A DNA stretch of 64,000 bases, taken from NCBI GenBank assembly GCA_900541575.1, contig UQKO01000002.1, positions 36,951-100,950 on the forward strand, in the 5' to 3' direction. Shown here one piece after another: positions 33,572-42,539 of the stretch. A model generated the notes under the pieces. It did not search any database and was not told where the DNA came from. It saw only the letters and a list, made by a program, of their open reading frames with translations. Source of the DNA: an uncultured Prevotella sp. GTDB lineage: Bacteria > Bacteroidota > Bacteroidia > Bacteroidales > Bacteroidaceae. The position numbers and the translations under genes are program-made. Numbering within the stretch: position 1 is the first letter of the stretch; the number at the start of each line of letters is the position of its first letter.

Positions 33572-35089
33572 CTATCTTCCGCCGCGAACTACTCCTAGTA
33601 ATCTCTGCAAGCGTTGGAGTACCTTGGGCTTTTGTGCAGAGATGTCGGCAGACTCGTAGTTAGAATCATCGAGGTCGTAGAGTTGAGGGGTGCTGCGATA
33701 GCCAGTCTCAATCTTCGGCCCCCACGTAATCATAGGGCCACCGTCGGAAGGCGAGATGTACTTATAATGTTGCGTACGAAGCGTTAGGCTACGATTGGAA
33801 GCCATACTTACAGCATATTCGCGAGGTACGCGGCTTTGGCCGAGCCATACGGCGAGTTGATTCTGACTATCGGGTATTTCATTAGCCGAGGGCTTTGTAC
33901 CCACTAAGGCCGAGAGCGAGGCTGGCACATCAATGAGCGAAGCAAGTGCGTCAGAACTTACGCCACCAGCAGTTCCTGCAGGCCAATATACGATGAATGG
34001 CACAGCCGATCCTGCCTCGAAAGCGCTATACTTTCCTCCTCGAAAAGGACCACCGGGGTGATGGTCGCCACAGAGTTCTACGGCTTGGTCACGATAACCA
34101 TCATCAAGCACAGGACCATTGTCGCTCGTAATGATGAGCAACGTGTTTTTATCAAGACCTCGACTGCGCAAAGCATCAACGAGCTGGCGCACGCTCCAAT
34201 CAAACTGCAGAATGGCCTCACCTCGAAGCCCCATAGGGCTTTTGCCGCGAAATCGCTCATTCGGCATGCGTGGCACGTGTACATCATTGGTGCATAGATA
34301 CATAAAGAAGGGAGATGAACGATGGGAATCGATGAAACCTATGGCATGGCTCATAATACTATCGGCGATATCTTCGTCGCGCCAAAGGGCACGTCCGCCT
34401 CCCTTCATATAGCCTATGCGCGATATGCCATTGACAATGCTCATATCGTGGCCATGACTGGGCTGCAGTTTGGTCAAGAGTTCGGGATTGGAGCGCCCCG
34501 TAGGTTCGCCCTCGAAGTTTTGGCGATAGCTCACGCTGATGGGAGCAGAGGGGTCGTAATTGGCCACGCGACCATTTTCGATATATACGCAAGGCACGCG
34601 GTCGGCGGTGGCAGCCATAATGTAATGATAGTCGAATCCAAGGTCGCGCGGGGTCTGGTCGATGGCGCCGTTCCAATCTTGCTGAGCCGTGCGACTGCCT
34701 AGTCCGAGGTGCCATTTACCAATGGCTGCTGTGGCATAACCAGCGCAATGCATGAGGTCGGCCACGGTGGTCTGCTCTGGACGAATAATCATTGAGGCAT
34801 TACCCGCGGCTACATCCGTGCCAGTACGGCGAAAGGGATATTCGCCCGTGAGCAGGGCATAGCGCGAAGGGGTGGAGGTAGAAGCACAAGCGTGCATATT
34901 CGTGAGACGTACACCATGAGCGGCCAAGCTATCGATGGTGGGAGTTTGTACGCGATGGGCGCCATAGCACGAGAGGTCACCATAACCTAAATCGTCGGCC
35001 ACAAGCACGATGATATTGGGTTTCTGATCCGCCTGTGCCGCTGCCCATAGGGGAAGGAAGAACAGAAGCGGAAGGAATATTTTTCGCAT
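33572..35089 (-). CDS. sulfatase (arylsulfatase family), Ser-type active site
   Basis: 505 residues. Signal peptide MRKIFLPLLFFLPLWAAAQA, then the metal site NIIVLVADDLGYGDLSCYGA near residue 24 and the activation motif STSTPSRYALLTGEYPFRR near 70. It reads S-T-P-S-R, so the formylglycine precursor is a serine, as matured by anaerobic radical SAM enzymes. GKWHLGLG near 124, TNDVHVPRMP near 262 and TSDNGPVLDDGY near 317 supply the other metal and sulfate ligands. It hydrolyses sulfate esters of carbohydrates or aryl substrates, exported to the periplasm. No polysaccharide-utilisation partner (SusC/D) is adjacent. Confidence 0.9.
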   Translation of the reverse strand: MRKIFLPLLFFLPLWAAAQADQKPNIIVLVADDLGYGDLSCYGAHRVQTPTIDSLAAHGVRLTNMHACASTSTPSRYALLTGEYPFRRTGTDVAAGNASMIIRPEQTTVADLMHCAGYATAAIGKWHLGLGSRTAQQDWNGAIDQTPRDLGFDYHYIMAATADRVPCVYIENGRVANYDPSAPISVSYRQNFEGEPTGRSNPELLTKLQPSHGHDMSIVNGISRIGYMKGGGRALWRDEDIADSIMSHAIGFIDSHRSSPFFMYLCTNDVHVPRMPNERFRGKSPMGLRGEAILQFDWSVRQLVDALRSRGLDKNTLLIITSDNGPVLDDGYRDQAVELCGDHHPGGPFRGGKYSAFEAGSAVPFIVYWPAGTAGGVSSDALASLIDVPASLSALVGTKPSANEIPDSQNQLAVWLGQSRVPREYAVSMASNRSLTLRTQHYKYISPSDGGPMITWGPKIETGYRSTPQLYDLDDSNYESADISAQKPKVLQRLQRLLGVVRGGR

Positions 35090-35121
35090 AACGTTAGAAA
35101 TATTGAGGAAAGAAAAAGAAA

Positions 35122-35162
35122 CCGGACGGAGTGCCCTCGACTATGTAAGAGCCTCCGTCCGG
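35122..35162 (-). terminator. ompH terminator
   Basis: CCGGACGGAG (35122-35131) pairs with CTCCGTCCGG (35153-35162); on the minus strand the stem is followed by TTTCTTTTTCTTT. It lies 70 bp beyond the OmpH-like stop and just upstream of the sulfatase start. Confidence 0.8.
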
Positions 35163-35231
35163 TGGATGCGAATATTACAGCATCCCGCCTCTGGTGCGAG
35201 GGAAGAGGCGGTCTGCTAGTCGGAAATGGAC

Positions 35232-35744
35232 TTATTTGTCGTAGCCCAACTTTGAGAGTACCTCGTTGCTGATATCGATTGAGGGAGAAGCGAAGATAAT
35301 ACCCGTATCGGAGGCTCGATCAAGAATGAGTTGAAAGCCCTTGCTTGTAGCTATGGACTTCACGGCATTGTATATCTCGTCTTGTATCGGTTCTATCAAG
35401 CTCTGACGCTTTTTGTAGAGTTCTCCTTCTGGACCAAAGTACTTCTTTTTAAGCTCAGCAGCCTCCTTTTCTTTGTCTACGATGGCCTTTTCACGTTCTT
35501 TTTTCTGGGCCTCGCTCAAGAATACACTTTCATTCTGATAGTTCTTATAGAGCGTCTGGGCTTTTTGATTGAGTGCTTCCACCTCGGCTTGCCACGACTT
35601 AGAAGTTTGGTTCAACTGTTCGTTGGCACGCTCATAGGCGGGAATATTGCTTAGGATATACTCCATGTCGACAAGGGCAAACTTTTGTGCATGCACTGCC
35701 ATGGATGCGTACATTACAAGGAGAAGAGTCAATACTTTTTTCAT
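35232..35744 (-). CDS. OmpH/Skp-family periplasmic chaperone
   Basis: 170 residues. Signal peptide ending VHAQ near residue 20, first strand KFALVDMEYILSNIPAYERA, then a long coiled coil with repeated KE (KKEREKAIVDKEKEAAELKK) and a C-terminal strand GFQLILDRASDTGIIFASP. Skp trimers hold unfolded outer-membrane proteins in their coiled-coil arms. A related protein is encoded at 61322-61879; Bacteroidales often carry two or three copies. Transcribed alone. Confidence 0.9.
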   Translation of the reverse strand: MKKVLTLLLVMYASMAVHAQKFALVDMEYILSNIPAYERANEQLNQTSKSWQAEVEALNQKAQTLYKNYQNESVFLSEAQKKEREKAIVDKEKEAAELKKKYFGPEGELYKKRQSLIEPIQDEIYNAVKSIATSKGFQLILDRASDTGIIFASPSIDISNEVLSKLGYDK

Positions 35745-35804
35745 AACTATGATTTATTTAGTTTAGAGTCGAAGAGAGGGGAATAAGTAGGAAGGAGAAT
35801 TTCC

Positions 35805-36524
35805 CTACACAGGCAATTCTTGCTTCTGGCGGCGCAAACGTGCTTCATTGATTAAGCGGGTACACTTTACGGGATCGGCCTTTCGCTCGGCGGCATAGCA
35901 CTCTGCTAGGAGAGCAAAGAAAGCATCGTCGCCCGTGAGCTGCGAAAGATTACGGCAGCCTGCCTCAATGCTTACCGCTGTACCACACTTCATGCTATTG
36001 GTATCTACCAAAGAGAAGTGGTAGCGGCCTTCAATGCAATCGTAGAGGATATTGGTGGAGGAGAAGTCGCGGTGGAGGAACCCGTCTTCGTGCAGGTGAG
36101 CAGCAAATCGTGCAAAGTTTTCGATGACGCGGCGCTGTTCTTCAAGGGGCTGACTAAGGAGAGTCTGCATGTTATAACGATAGTCTGATAGCAAGCTCAC
36201 GAAGTAGGTGGTGGCATGAAACAGGCCACGATGGTAGCTCACGAAGGCCACAGATTCAGGACTTTCAAATCCTCGCTCACGAAGCAGCAACGGACTGAGA
36301 TATGCTAGTTTCCCTTTCGATTTCTTATAGAGCATCTGCTGCAATCGACGGCGAAAAGGAGGCTCAGCATAGCGCTTCACACAGAGCGTAAGACCGTGGG
36401 TGACGAGAGTTCGTATGACATTACGTCCTGCATGAAGCTCGCGCCCCTCATGCTCGAAGTGGTCGTCAAGATGCAACAAGTAGCTGCGTAGGGCTTCGTA
36501 TTTCGGATTAAGTATGATTTTCAT
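35805..36524 (-). CDS. Kdo/WaaP-type lipopolysaccharide kinase family protein
   Basis: 239 residues from ATG 36524 (MKIILNPKYEALRSYLLHLD); 29 codons upstream in frame are unlikely coding. Kinase-like fold: CVKRYAEPPFRRRLQQMLY (ATP lysine), AAHLHEDGFLHRDFSSTNIL near residue 157 with HRDFSSTN catalytic loop, then FSLVDTNSMKCG near 181 (metal Asp). Family members phosphorylate Kdo or heptose of LPS. The C-terminal part holds family-specific helices. Between ompH and the VTC cluster, but transcribed on the opposite strand to the latter. Confidence 0.82.
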   Translation of the reverse strand: MKIILNPKYEALRSYLLHLDDHFEHEGRELHAGRNVIRTLVTHGLTLCVKRYAEPPFRRRLQQMLYKKSKGKLAYLSPLLLRERGFESPESVAFVSYHRGLFHATTYFVSLLSDYRYNMQTLLSQPLEEQRRVIENFARFAAHLHEDGFLHRDFSSTNILYDCIEGRYHFSLVDTNSMKCGTAVSIEAGCRNLSQLTGDDAFFALLAECYAAERKADPVKCTRLINEARLRRQKQELPV

Positions 36525-36786
36525 GGATTCTTTCGTATGTACACTCTGCTTAGGCTGAGGACTAATAAAAGGATTAACTGCTAGAAATATACATGCAAAG
36601 GTAGCACACACAAGGTAGATTGCAAAGTAAAAGGAGGAAAATCTTTACCTTGCGCTCTTGGAAAGTAAGGAAAGCCAAAATCTACCAATCGTACAATTTG
36701 TGGGGCGAATGGCCCGCTATGGTCGTCGGACGGACAAAAAACAGGCCGAAAACGGAGCTATAGGTTACAAAATTATTACAAAAGCA

Positions 36787-36818
36787 TTTGGATTACTTAA
36801 AACATTGCATTACCTTTG
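36787..36818 (+). promoter_or_regulatory. promoter of the VTC cluster
   Basis: TTTG at 36787-36790, 20 nt, TACCTTTG at 36811-36818. It falls inside a longer open frame, so translation begins at 36838 or 36856 and not at 36658. Confidence 0.8.
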
Positions 36819-36837
36819 CTGCGTGAACCATACGCTT

Positions 36838-37641
36838 ATGAACAACACCACCGTCATGAACGACTTAACAGAAAGCATTGAACAATTAGCCCAAGAGCTT
36901 CCCCCCATCACATTGAAGGAAATGTCGGCTATTAGGCTTATGAATCGTACAGATCAGAAATACCTCACCAATGTGAACACACTCAAACAACTGCTCACAA
37001 TGGTGCGTGGTAGCTACTATGCTCAGGAGATTGACGGACAGAGGGTGAGCCCTTATGCTACAACCTACTTTGACGATCCGCAGACGCATGCCATGTTTCG
37101 ACAGCATGAGACGGGACGCAAGCCCCGACAAAAAGTGAGGGTGCGCACTTATGTAAACTCAGACCTTACATTCCTTGAAATCAAAAAGAAGGATAATCAC
37201 GGCACCACACGTAAGACACGCATTCAAGTGCCTTCGCTCGATGATGTGGTACGCAAGGGAGCAGGCACGGACTTTCTCCACGAACAAACGGGGCTATGGC
37301 TCAGCCAAATTAGTCCCGCCGTAGGCAATCGTTTCAGCCGAATTACATTAGTCAACTACGACAAGACGGAGCGTCTCACCATTGATTTTGATATTCAATT
37401 CTATAACTACCATACGGAGGAACACTCTGAAATGGAAAATATCGTTGTCATAGAGCTAAAGCGCGATGGCCGCTGCCACTCGCCCATCTTGCCCATGCTT
37501 CGCCAACTACGCATCAAGCCCGCAGGATTTAGCAAATATTGTATCGGCGCTTCCGTGACAGACGAAGGGCTTCACATCAATCGATTTAAGAAACGACTCA
37601 TTAAAATACGCAAAATTCAGCAGGCACATGCTATGAGTTGA
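36838..37641 (+). CDS. VTC-domain polyphosphate polymerase-like protein
   Basis: 267 residues from ATG 36838 (another ATG at 36856); 60 upstream codons precede the promoter and are excluded. VTC tunnel residues: RTDQKYLTN near residue 35 (first basic strand), YATTYFDDPQTHAMFRQHET near 70, RQKVRVRTYVNSDLTFLEIK near 95 (two Arg and a Glu), TDFLHEQTG, then RITLVNYDKTERLTIDFDIQ near 165 and VVIELKRDGRC near 200, ending IKPAGFSKYCIG. In yeast VTC4 this domain makes polyphosphate; bacterial members occur with DUF4956 and surface proteins and their product is not known. Heads a four- to five-gene plus-strand cluster. Confidence 0.85.
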   Translation: MNNTTVMNDLTESIEQLAQELPPITLKEMSAIRLMNRTDQKYLTNVNTLKQLLTMVRGSYYAQEIDGQRVSPYATTYFDDPQTHAMFRQHETGRKPRQKVRVRTYVNSDLTFLEIKKKDNHGTTRKTRIQVPSLDDVVRKGAGTDFLHEQTGLWLSQISPAVGNRFSRITLVNYDKTERLTIDFDIQFYNYHTEEHSEMENIVVIELKRDGRCHSPILPMLRQLRIKPAGFSKYCIGASVTDEGLHINRFKKRLIKIRKIQQAHAMS

Positions 37642-37801
37642 CACTTCGCTAGCTTGAACGAGCACCTAACAGATCGACCTATTCCCGAATATTCATCTAC
37701 AAAATCCATTACTCGCAACGTGCTTTTCCCCTTTTCCGTCGTTTGGCTTTACCTGATGTCGCCTAAGCAAAGCCGTTCTCATAAAAACATCTTTACACCC
37801 C

Positions 37802-38464
37802 ATGCTCCAAGACCTTCTCTCTTTCTCATTCTCGGCTGCGCTGGGCAGCACAATTCTTAGCCTCGTTATCAATACGCTCGTTACTTGGGCAGTAGTACAC
37901 TTCTTCTACTACCCTAAAGGGCGCCGACGCGACTACTACTTCACATTTATTCTTCTTAGCGTGAGCATCTACATGCTTATTGCTTTGCTCCTACGCGACA
38001 ATCACGACATGGGCATTGGAGCAGCCTTAGGACTTTTTGCGATCTTCGGCATCATACGTTATCGCACTGAACAGGTGCCCATTCGCGAAATGACCTACCT
38101 CTTCTTTCTAGTAGCGCTGAGCGTGATTAATGGTAAATGTGGCGGTTCGCTCAATCTCTTGGAGCAACTGAGCATCAACGCTATTTTCGTGGTATGCGTA
38201 TGGCTATGCGAAAATTTCCTCAACACCAACTATGAGGGATGCAAATACGTGAAGTACGACAACATTGAACTCATCACGCCTGAACGCTACGATGAGCTCA
38301 AGGCTGACCTAGAAGAGCGCCTCGGACTGAAAATTACCCGAGTGGAAGTGGGTGCAGTAGACTTCCTTACAGATATGACGATGTTACGCGTGTTCTATAT
38401 TGACCCCGACCATCGCATCAAGAGCGTGGACCATCTGACCAAGATTCCACGCGAGAACGATTAA
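37802..38464 (+). CDS. DUF4956 membrane protein
   Basis: 220 residues. Four hydrophobic helices in the first 140 residues (SAALGSTILSLVINTLVTWA, TFILLSVSIYMLIALLL), with the conserved GIGAALGLFAIFGIIRYRTE near residue 74. A soluble C-terminal alpha/beta domain follows (ITPERYDELKADLEERLGLK). DUF4956 genes are regularly paired with VTC-domain genes in bacteria, suggesting a joint role, possibly a polymer channel or regulator; that is inference. Start 160 bp after the VTC gene. Confidence 0.88.
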   Translation: MLQDLLSFSFSAALGSTILSLVINTLVTWAVVHFFYYPKGRRRDYYFTFILLSVSIYMLIALLLRDNHDMGIGAALGLFAIFGIIRYRTEQVPIREMTYLFFLVALSVINGKCGGSLNLLEQLSINAIFVVCVWLCENFLNTNYEGCKYVKYDNIELITPERYDELKADLEERLGLKITRVEVGAVDFLTDMTMLRVFYIDPDHRIKSVDHLTKIPREND

Positions 38465-38481
38465 AACCTTTTCACCGTCGT

Positions 38482-39312
38482 ATGAAAAAAGCTATCATCC
38501 TTAGTCTTACCGCCCTGTGGGCGCTTCCTTCCGTAGCCGACGATTATGGTGTATGGACGAGCCTAACTGTGCAGAAAAGCCTCTGCAAACAATTTTCCGT
38601 AGATGCAGGAGTGGATCTCCGCGCCGAAAACAAGCTCCGCGACTTGACACGCTATGGGTTCGACGTGGGACTTAATTATCGTCCCTTGCGTTGTCTTGGA
38701 TTGAGTGCAGGATACAACTTCATCCGTGATTACAATCTTGAAGAAGTTGAAGCAAAATATAAGAGCAATGGCACAACACTGCGTGGCTACAACGTGGACG
38801 AAGCCTTTTGGCGTAGCAAACACCGCGCAACATTCGATGTGACGGGTTCACTGCCCATTCATGCAGGTGCGACACGCATTACGCTCTCGGCTCGCGAACG
38901 CTACCAGTATACTCATTTTGTCAGTACAGACATCACGAAATATAAATATCGTACTCCCATGGGCGAAGGTTCTGACTTAGCAGGAGCATTCTCCTACGCT
39001 GGACAGCACTTTGCGAGCCGCAACTCTGAGACTGACACCAAGAAAGCAAAAGATCGTCACTACCTACGCTCACGCTTTGGCTTAGAACTCTCATGGAAGC
39101 ATTGTGCATGGTCGCCCTACGTCACTTATGAGTTCAGCAATTCGCTCACAGAACAGATGCACCTCGACAAACGACGACTCACCGTGGGTACGGAATGGAA
39201 GATTAGTAAGCAGCATAGGCTCGACTTTGCTTACGTATACAACAACGGAGCCGACGATGACAATGACTCCGACTCTCACATTCTAAGCATCGGATACAAG
39301 TTTAAGTTCTGA
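38482..39312 (+). CDS. DUF2490-like outer-membrane beta-barrel protein
   Basis: 276 residues. Short signal peptide (MKKAIILSLTALWALPSVAD), then alternating strands ending with the aromatic terminus SHILSIGYKFKF, an outer-membrane insertion signal. Strand-rich pattern DAGVDLRAENKLRDLTRYGF and DVGLNYRPLRCLGLSAGYNF matches DUF2490 barrels. It starts 17 bp after DUF4956, so it is co-transcribed and may export or retain the cluster's product at the outer membrane (inference). Confidence 0.78.
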   Translation: MKKAIILSLTALWALPSVADDYGVWTSLTVQKSLCKQFSVDAGVDLRAENKLRDLTRYGFDVGLNYRPLRCLGLSAGYNFIRDYNLEEVEAKYKSNGTTLRGYNVDEAFWRSKHRATFDVTGSLPIHAGATRITLSARERYQYTHFVSTDITKYKYRTPMGEGSDLAGAFSYAGQHFASRNSETDTKKAKDRHYLRSRFGLELSWKHCAWSPYVTYEFSNSLTEQMHLDKRRLTVGTEWKISKQHRLDFAYVYNNGADDDNDSDSHILSIGYKFKF

Positions 39313-39433
39313 AAAGGATACCCTTCATAGAGGCTACCTAAGCCTCTCCGCATAGCAGCGCAACGCCTTATAATATATTAAGTAGCCGTAGTCCTCTATC
39401 GTACGTAAAAAACATCACATATACTTTACACAC

Positions 39434-39847
39434 ATGAAAGCACTCGTATCACTCCTTATGCTTGCAGCGAGCGCATGCACCATGCAAGCTCAGAGCTACG
39501 ACTTTCTCACCCTCAAGAAAGCTGGCGGCTCCGAAACATCTCTCGGTATTGACCATCTGAAGATTACCTTTGCCGACGGACAAATGATTGCTACCAATGG
39601 TACTGAATCGTTTAGCGCCCCCCTCAGTGAAATGCAGAGCATGTTCTTCGCTGCCGAAGCCACTGGCATAGCTCAAATTACTACAAGTGCCACGCTCCAA
39701 GTTTCTATCGTCAATGGTACGCTCCACGCTTCTCAACCCGCACAAGTTTATAGTCTAGACGGCCGGCTAATGCCCACCGTTGGTCTGCAACCTGGCACGT
39801 ATCTCGTGAAGATTGCTGGAAAAACGCTTAAAGTAATCGCAAGATGA
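39434..39847 (+). CDS. small exported protein with C-terminal sorting-type repeat
   Basis: 137 residues. Signal peptide ending MQAQ near residue 20. Two copies of a short beta motif follow: the N-terminal DFLTLKKAGGSETSLGIDHL and the C-terminal PAQVYSLDGRLMPTVGLQPG with TYLVKIAGKTLKVIAR, which has the shape of a T9SS-like C-terminal domain (GRL, PGTYLVKI, KV.R). It overlaps the next gene by four bases (ATGA), so the two are coupled. Function unknown; perhaps surface-exposed. Confidence 0.72.
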   Translation: MKALVSLLMLAASACTMQAQSYDFLTLKKAGGSETSLGIDHLKITFADGQMIATNGTESFSAPLSEMQSMFFAAEATGIAQITTSATLQVSIVNGTLHASQPAQVYSLDGRLMPTVGLQPGTYLVKIAGKTLKVIAR

Positions 39848-41070
39848 AACGACTTTTCACTCTACTCTCCGCTTCCCTGCTGTGCACTGCCATCAGTGCA
39901 CAGACTATGAAGGTATATCGCGGCCACGTAATCACCGCTGTGCCCGCCGCTACTGCCGCCGATATGAAATTCACCGCTGAGGGAAAACTCAGCGTGATGG
40001 GTAACCTCTTCACCACCTCCGAAATAGACTCTATCACTTTTGACCGCTCCACGATAAAGGCCAATACCTTAAATGTGGCCTATGCTCCAAATAATACTTG
40101 GGTGACCGTATCGGCCGACATGGCTCCCCATGTGGCTATCACGCTCAAGGGCGATCACGTGAGCGTAGTGGCCGATGCCGATGTGGCTGAAGAATATACT
40201 TACGCCCTCGCTGGTAGTTCTAATAATGGCTCATTCTATATGGATGGTCAATACAAGTCGACCATCAATCTCAGCGCACTCAATCTGACCAACCCCGATA
40301 GTGCTGCCATCTGCATCGACAACGGCAAGCGTATCAAAGTGGAACTTACCAACGGGAATAGTACCCTAGCCGACGGCACTGCCAACCCACGCAAAGCTTG
40401 CTTCTTTATAAATGGGCACGCAGAGTTCTCGGGCAATGCAAGCCTTACACTCACTGGCAACGCAAAACATGCTTATGCCTCGGACGAATATACACTCATC
40501 CAGATGGATGAAGGTCAAGGTATCACTATTAATCATGCAGCCAACGATGGTATGCACATCGATCAATACCTCCAAATGGACAGCGGAAGCCTCAACATCA
40601 GCGGCACCGCAGGCGATGGAATCGATGTAAGTGTCACGAAAGACGCCACCGATGAGCACAATGGTGAAGTGATCATCAACGGAGGTTCTATTACCCTAGC
40701 CGTATCGGCTAACGATGTGAAGGGGATCAAGAGCGAATCCCATACCACCATCAATGGCGGCTCCATCAATGCCAACGTATCAGGCAATGGTTCAAAGGGC
40801 ATCAGCGTAGGCGGCAATCTCCTTATATCGCAGGCTGAAGGCGCTACCACAAGCATTGAAATGACCGTCTCTGGCACCACCTATAAGTTTACTAACCCCA
40901 CTACGGGCTTGGCCGATAGCAGCAAATGCCGCGGCATCAAGGTGACGGGCAACTATACCCTAGCAGGCGGCACCATCCACATGACCGTGACAGGTGTCAA
41001 AGCCAAAGGTATCTCATGTGATGGCACCTATACCAAGACAGGAGGAACCACCAACGTAATACCCGAATAA
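39844..41070 (+). CDS. DUF4353-type carbohydrate-binding repeat protein
   Basis: 408 residues. Signal peptide ending ISAQ near residue 20. An N-terminal sandwich-like region shares FTAEGKLSV / EIDSITFDRS with Bacteroidales surface proteins. Then right-handed beta-helix-like repeats: SAAICIDNGKRIKVELTNGN, INHAANDGMHIDQYLQMDSG, TAGDGIDVS, SANDVKGIKSESHTTINGGS and SGNGSKGISVGGNLLI. The G-I-K/H/D-x-x repeat pattern is that of DUF4353 (often annotated carbohydrate-binding), which accompanies VTC, DUF4956 and CotH-kinase genes elsewhere. No CotH gene is present here. Last gene of the cluster. Confidence 0.82.
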   Translation: MKRLFTLLSASLLCTAISAQTMKVYRGHVITAVPAATAADMKFTAEGKLSVMGNLFTTSEIDSITFDRSTIKANTLNVAYAPNNTWVTVSADMAPHVAITLKGDHVSVVADADVAEEYTYALAGSSNNGSFYMDGQYKSTINLSALNLTNPDSAAICIDNGKRIKVELTNGNSTLADGTANPRKACFFINGHAEFSGNASLTLTGNAKHAYASDEYTLIQMDEGQGITINHAANDGMHIDQYLQMDSGSLNISGTAGDGIDVSVTKDATDEHNGEVIINGGSITLAVSANDVKGIKSESHTTINGGSINANVSGNGSKGISVGGNLLISQAEGATTSIEMTVSGTTYKFTNPTTGLADSSKCRGIKVTGNYTLAGGTIHMTVTGVKAKGISCDGTYTKTGGTTNVIPE

Positions 41071-41116
41071 TCGTCCCTTCTTTCGAATTTCGTCAAGCAT
41101 TCTATACAATTTAAAG

Positions 41117-41160
41117 CGGGAGGCAAGCACTCATTCAAAAGTGTTTGCCTCCCGTCTTTC
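41117..41160 (+). terminator. terminator of the VTC cluster
   Basis: CGGGAGGCAAGCACT (41117-41131) pairs with AGTGTTTGCCTCCCG (41140-41154, one G-T pair), then TCTTTCTT. It begins 47 bp after the DUF4353 stop. Confidence 0.85.
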
Positions 41161-41206
41161 TTGTCAGTAATAATGGAGTATATCATCCAAACGATACATT
41201 GTAGCC

Positions 41207-42436
41207 TTATTCGCGAGGGCATTGCCTTTCCTTCTTTGAAGAAGAGAAGGCAAAAGCTGCCACATTGGCGAAACCTACGAGCGGCACGATGAAGGAGGCA
41301 GAAATACTAGATGCGTCGGCCACTAGTCCCATAAGCAACGGGCCGATGGCACCGCCCACAGGAGTCATCATCAAGAAAGACGAAGCACGCTTCGTCAGTC
41401 CGCCAAGCCCCTGAAGCGATAGAGCAAAGATGGTGGGAAACATGATGCTCTCGAATACATAGATAAGTACAAGGGCTGCTAAGGAGAGAAAACCTGCATT
41501 AAGCACCACGATAAAAGTGGTCAGAAATGTACCTACTGCACACACTCTCAGTACTTTTTCCGTTCCTACATGTTGCATCACGATGCTGCCAACAACACGC
41601 CCCAACATGAAAAGGCCAAGGCCACCGAAAGCCAAAGCTATGGATGCGTCGCGCGGATCCATCCATTCATTGTCTGTCACGTAATTGACAAAGAAGCTAT
41701 TAATAGATATCTCCGATACTTCATAACTGAGCAACGCGAAAATACCAAACAGGAACAGGCGATTACTGAAAAGCCGACGCACCACATCGCGGCGCTTTCC
41801 TCCTTGTTCCATTTCGTTAGCATCAGTGTGGGGAATCTCGGGAAGTTTAATACGAGTAAACACCACCGCTACGGCAAGGGCTACAATACCCATCACAATG
41901 TAGGGCAAGTCGATGCGTCCGCTATCATTGCTTTTCCCATCGCCAGAGAAAAGCAGCAAACCGCCTAAGAGCGGTCCGCAGATGCATCCCAGCCCATTAA
42001 ATGACTGTGCTAGATTAAGGCGTGAAGCGGCCGTCTCTCTATCGCCAAGCTCCGTCACGTAGGGGTTAGCAGCCGTCTCGAGAAATACAAGGCCGCACGC
42101 GATAACAAAGAGCGAGCCTAAATAAAATTCGAAGGAACCAATCTGCACACCGGGCCAAAACATAAGTGCGCCAAGTCCATAGAGCGTCAAGCCTGTTACC
42201 ACTCCTGTGCGGTAGCCCTTATGGTCAATAACAAGCCCCGCGGGAATGGCCATCACAAAATAGCCCAAATAGAACATCACTTGCACGAGCGAGGATTCTG
42301 CATGGTTCTTTTGGAGAGACAATTGAAAGTGCTTATTGAGCACATCGAGTATGGAATGAGCTGCGCCCCATAGGAAGAAAAGGGACGCGATAAGTATGAA
42401 AGGAAGAATGTATTGCTTCTTTACTAATGCTTTCAT
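41207..42436 (-). CDS. MFS sugar transporter (FucP-like)
   Basis: 409 residues, 12 predicted membrane helices. Begins KKQYILPFILIASLFFLWGA with AHSILDVLNKHFQ near residue 27, the FucP-family signature, then MFYLGYFVMAIPAGLVIDHK and FLETAANPYVTELG near 120 (NPY), and FLMMTPVGGAIGPLLMG near 350. L-fucose/glucose:H+ symporters of this group import monosaccharides; the sugar is not clear. Monocistronic, converging on the VTC cluster. Confidence 0.9.
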   Translation of the reverse strand: MKALVKKQYILPFILIASLFFLWGAAHSILDVLNKHFQLSLQKNHAESSLVQVMFYLGYFVMAIPAGLVIDHKGYRTGVVTGLTLYGLGALMFWPGVQIGSFEFYLGSLFVIACGLVFLETAANPYVTELGDRETAASRLNLAQSFNGLGCICGPLLGGLLLFSGDGKSNDSGRIDLPYIVMGIVALAVAVVFTRIKLPEIPHTDANEMEQGGKRRDVVRRLFSNRLFLFGIFALLSYEVSEISINSFFVNYVTDNEWMDPRDASIALAFGGLGLFMLGRVVGSIVMQHVGTEKVLRVCAVGTFLTTFIVVLNAGFLSLAALVLIYVFESIMFPTIFALSLQGLGGLTKRASSFLMMTPVGGAIGPLLMGLVADASSISASFIVPLVGFANVAAFAFSSSKKERQCPRE

Positions 42437-42539
42437 TGGATAAAAAGGATGTAATTACGCCGCAAAAAGGAGAGAATGCCGTCTCTGAATAAACGCTACA
42501 CTGGCTCTAAAAAATATTTACGCCGCTAGTGGAATGAAG

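Noticed and set aside
33466..33663. 65-residue plus-strand frame after array copy 2
   Set aside because: It begins in a terminator hairpin and overlaps the sulfatase 3' end antisense.
36658..36837. 60-codon N-terminal extension of the VTC gene
   Set aside because: A complete promoter (36787-36818) lies inside it, so it is upstream of transcription.
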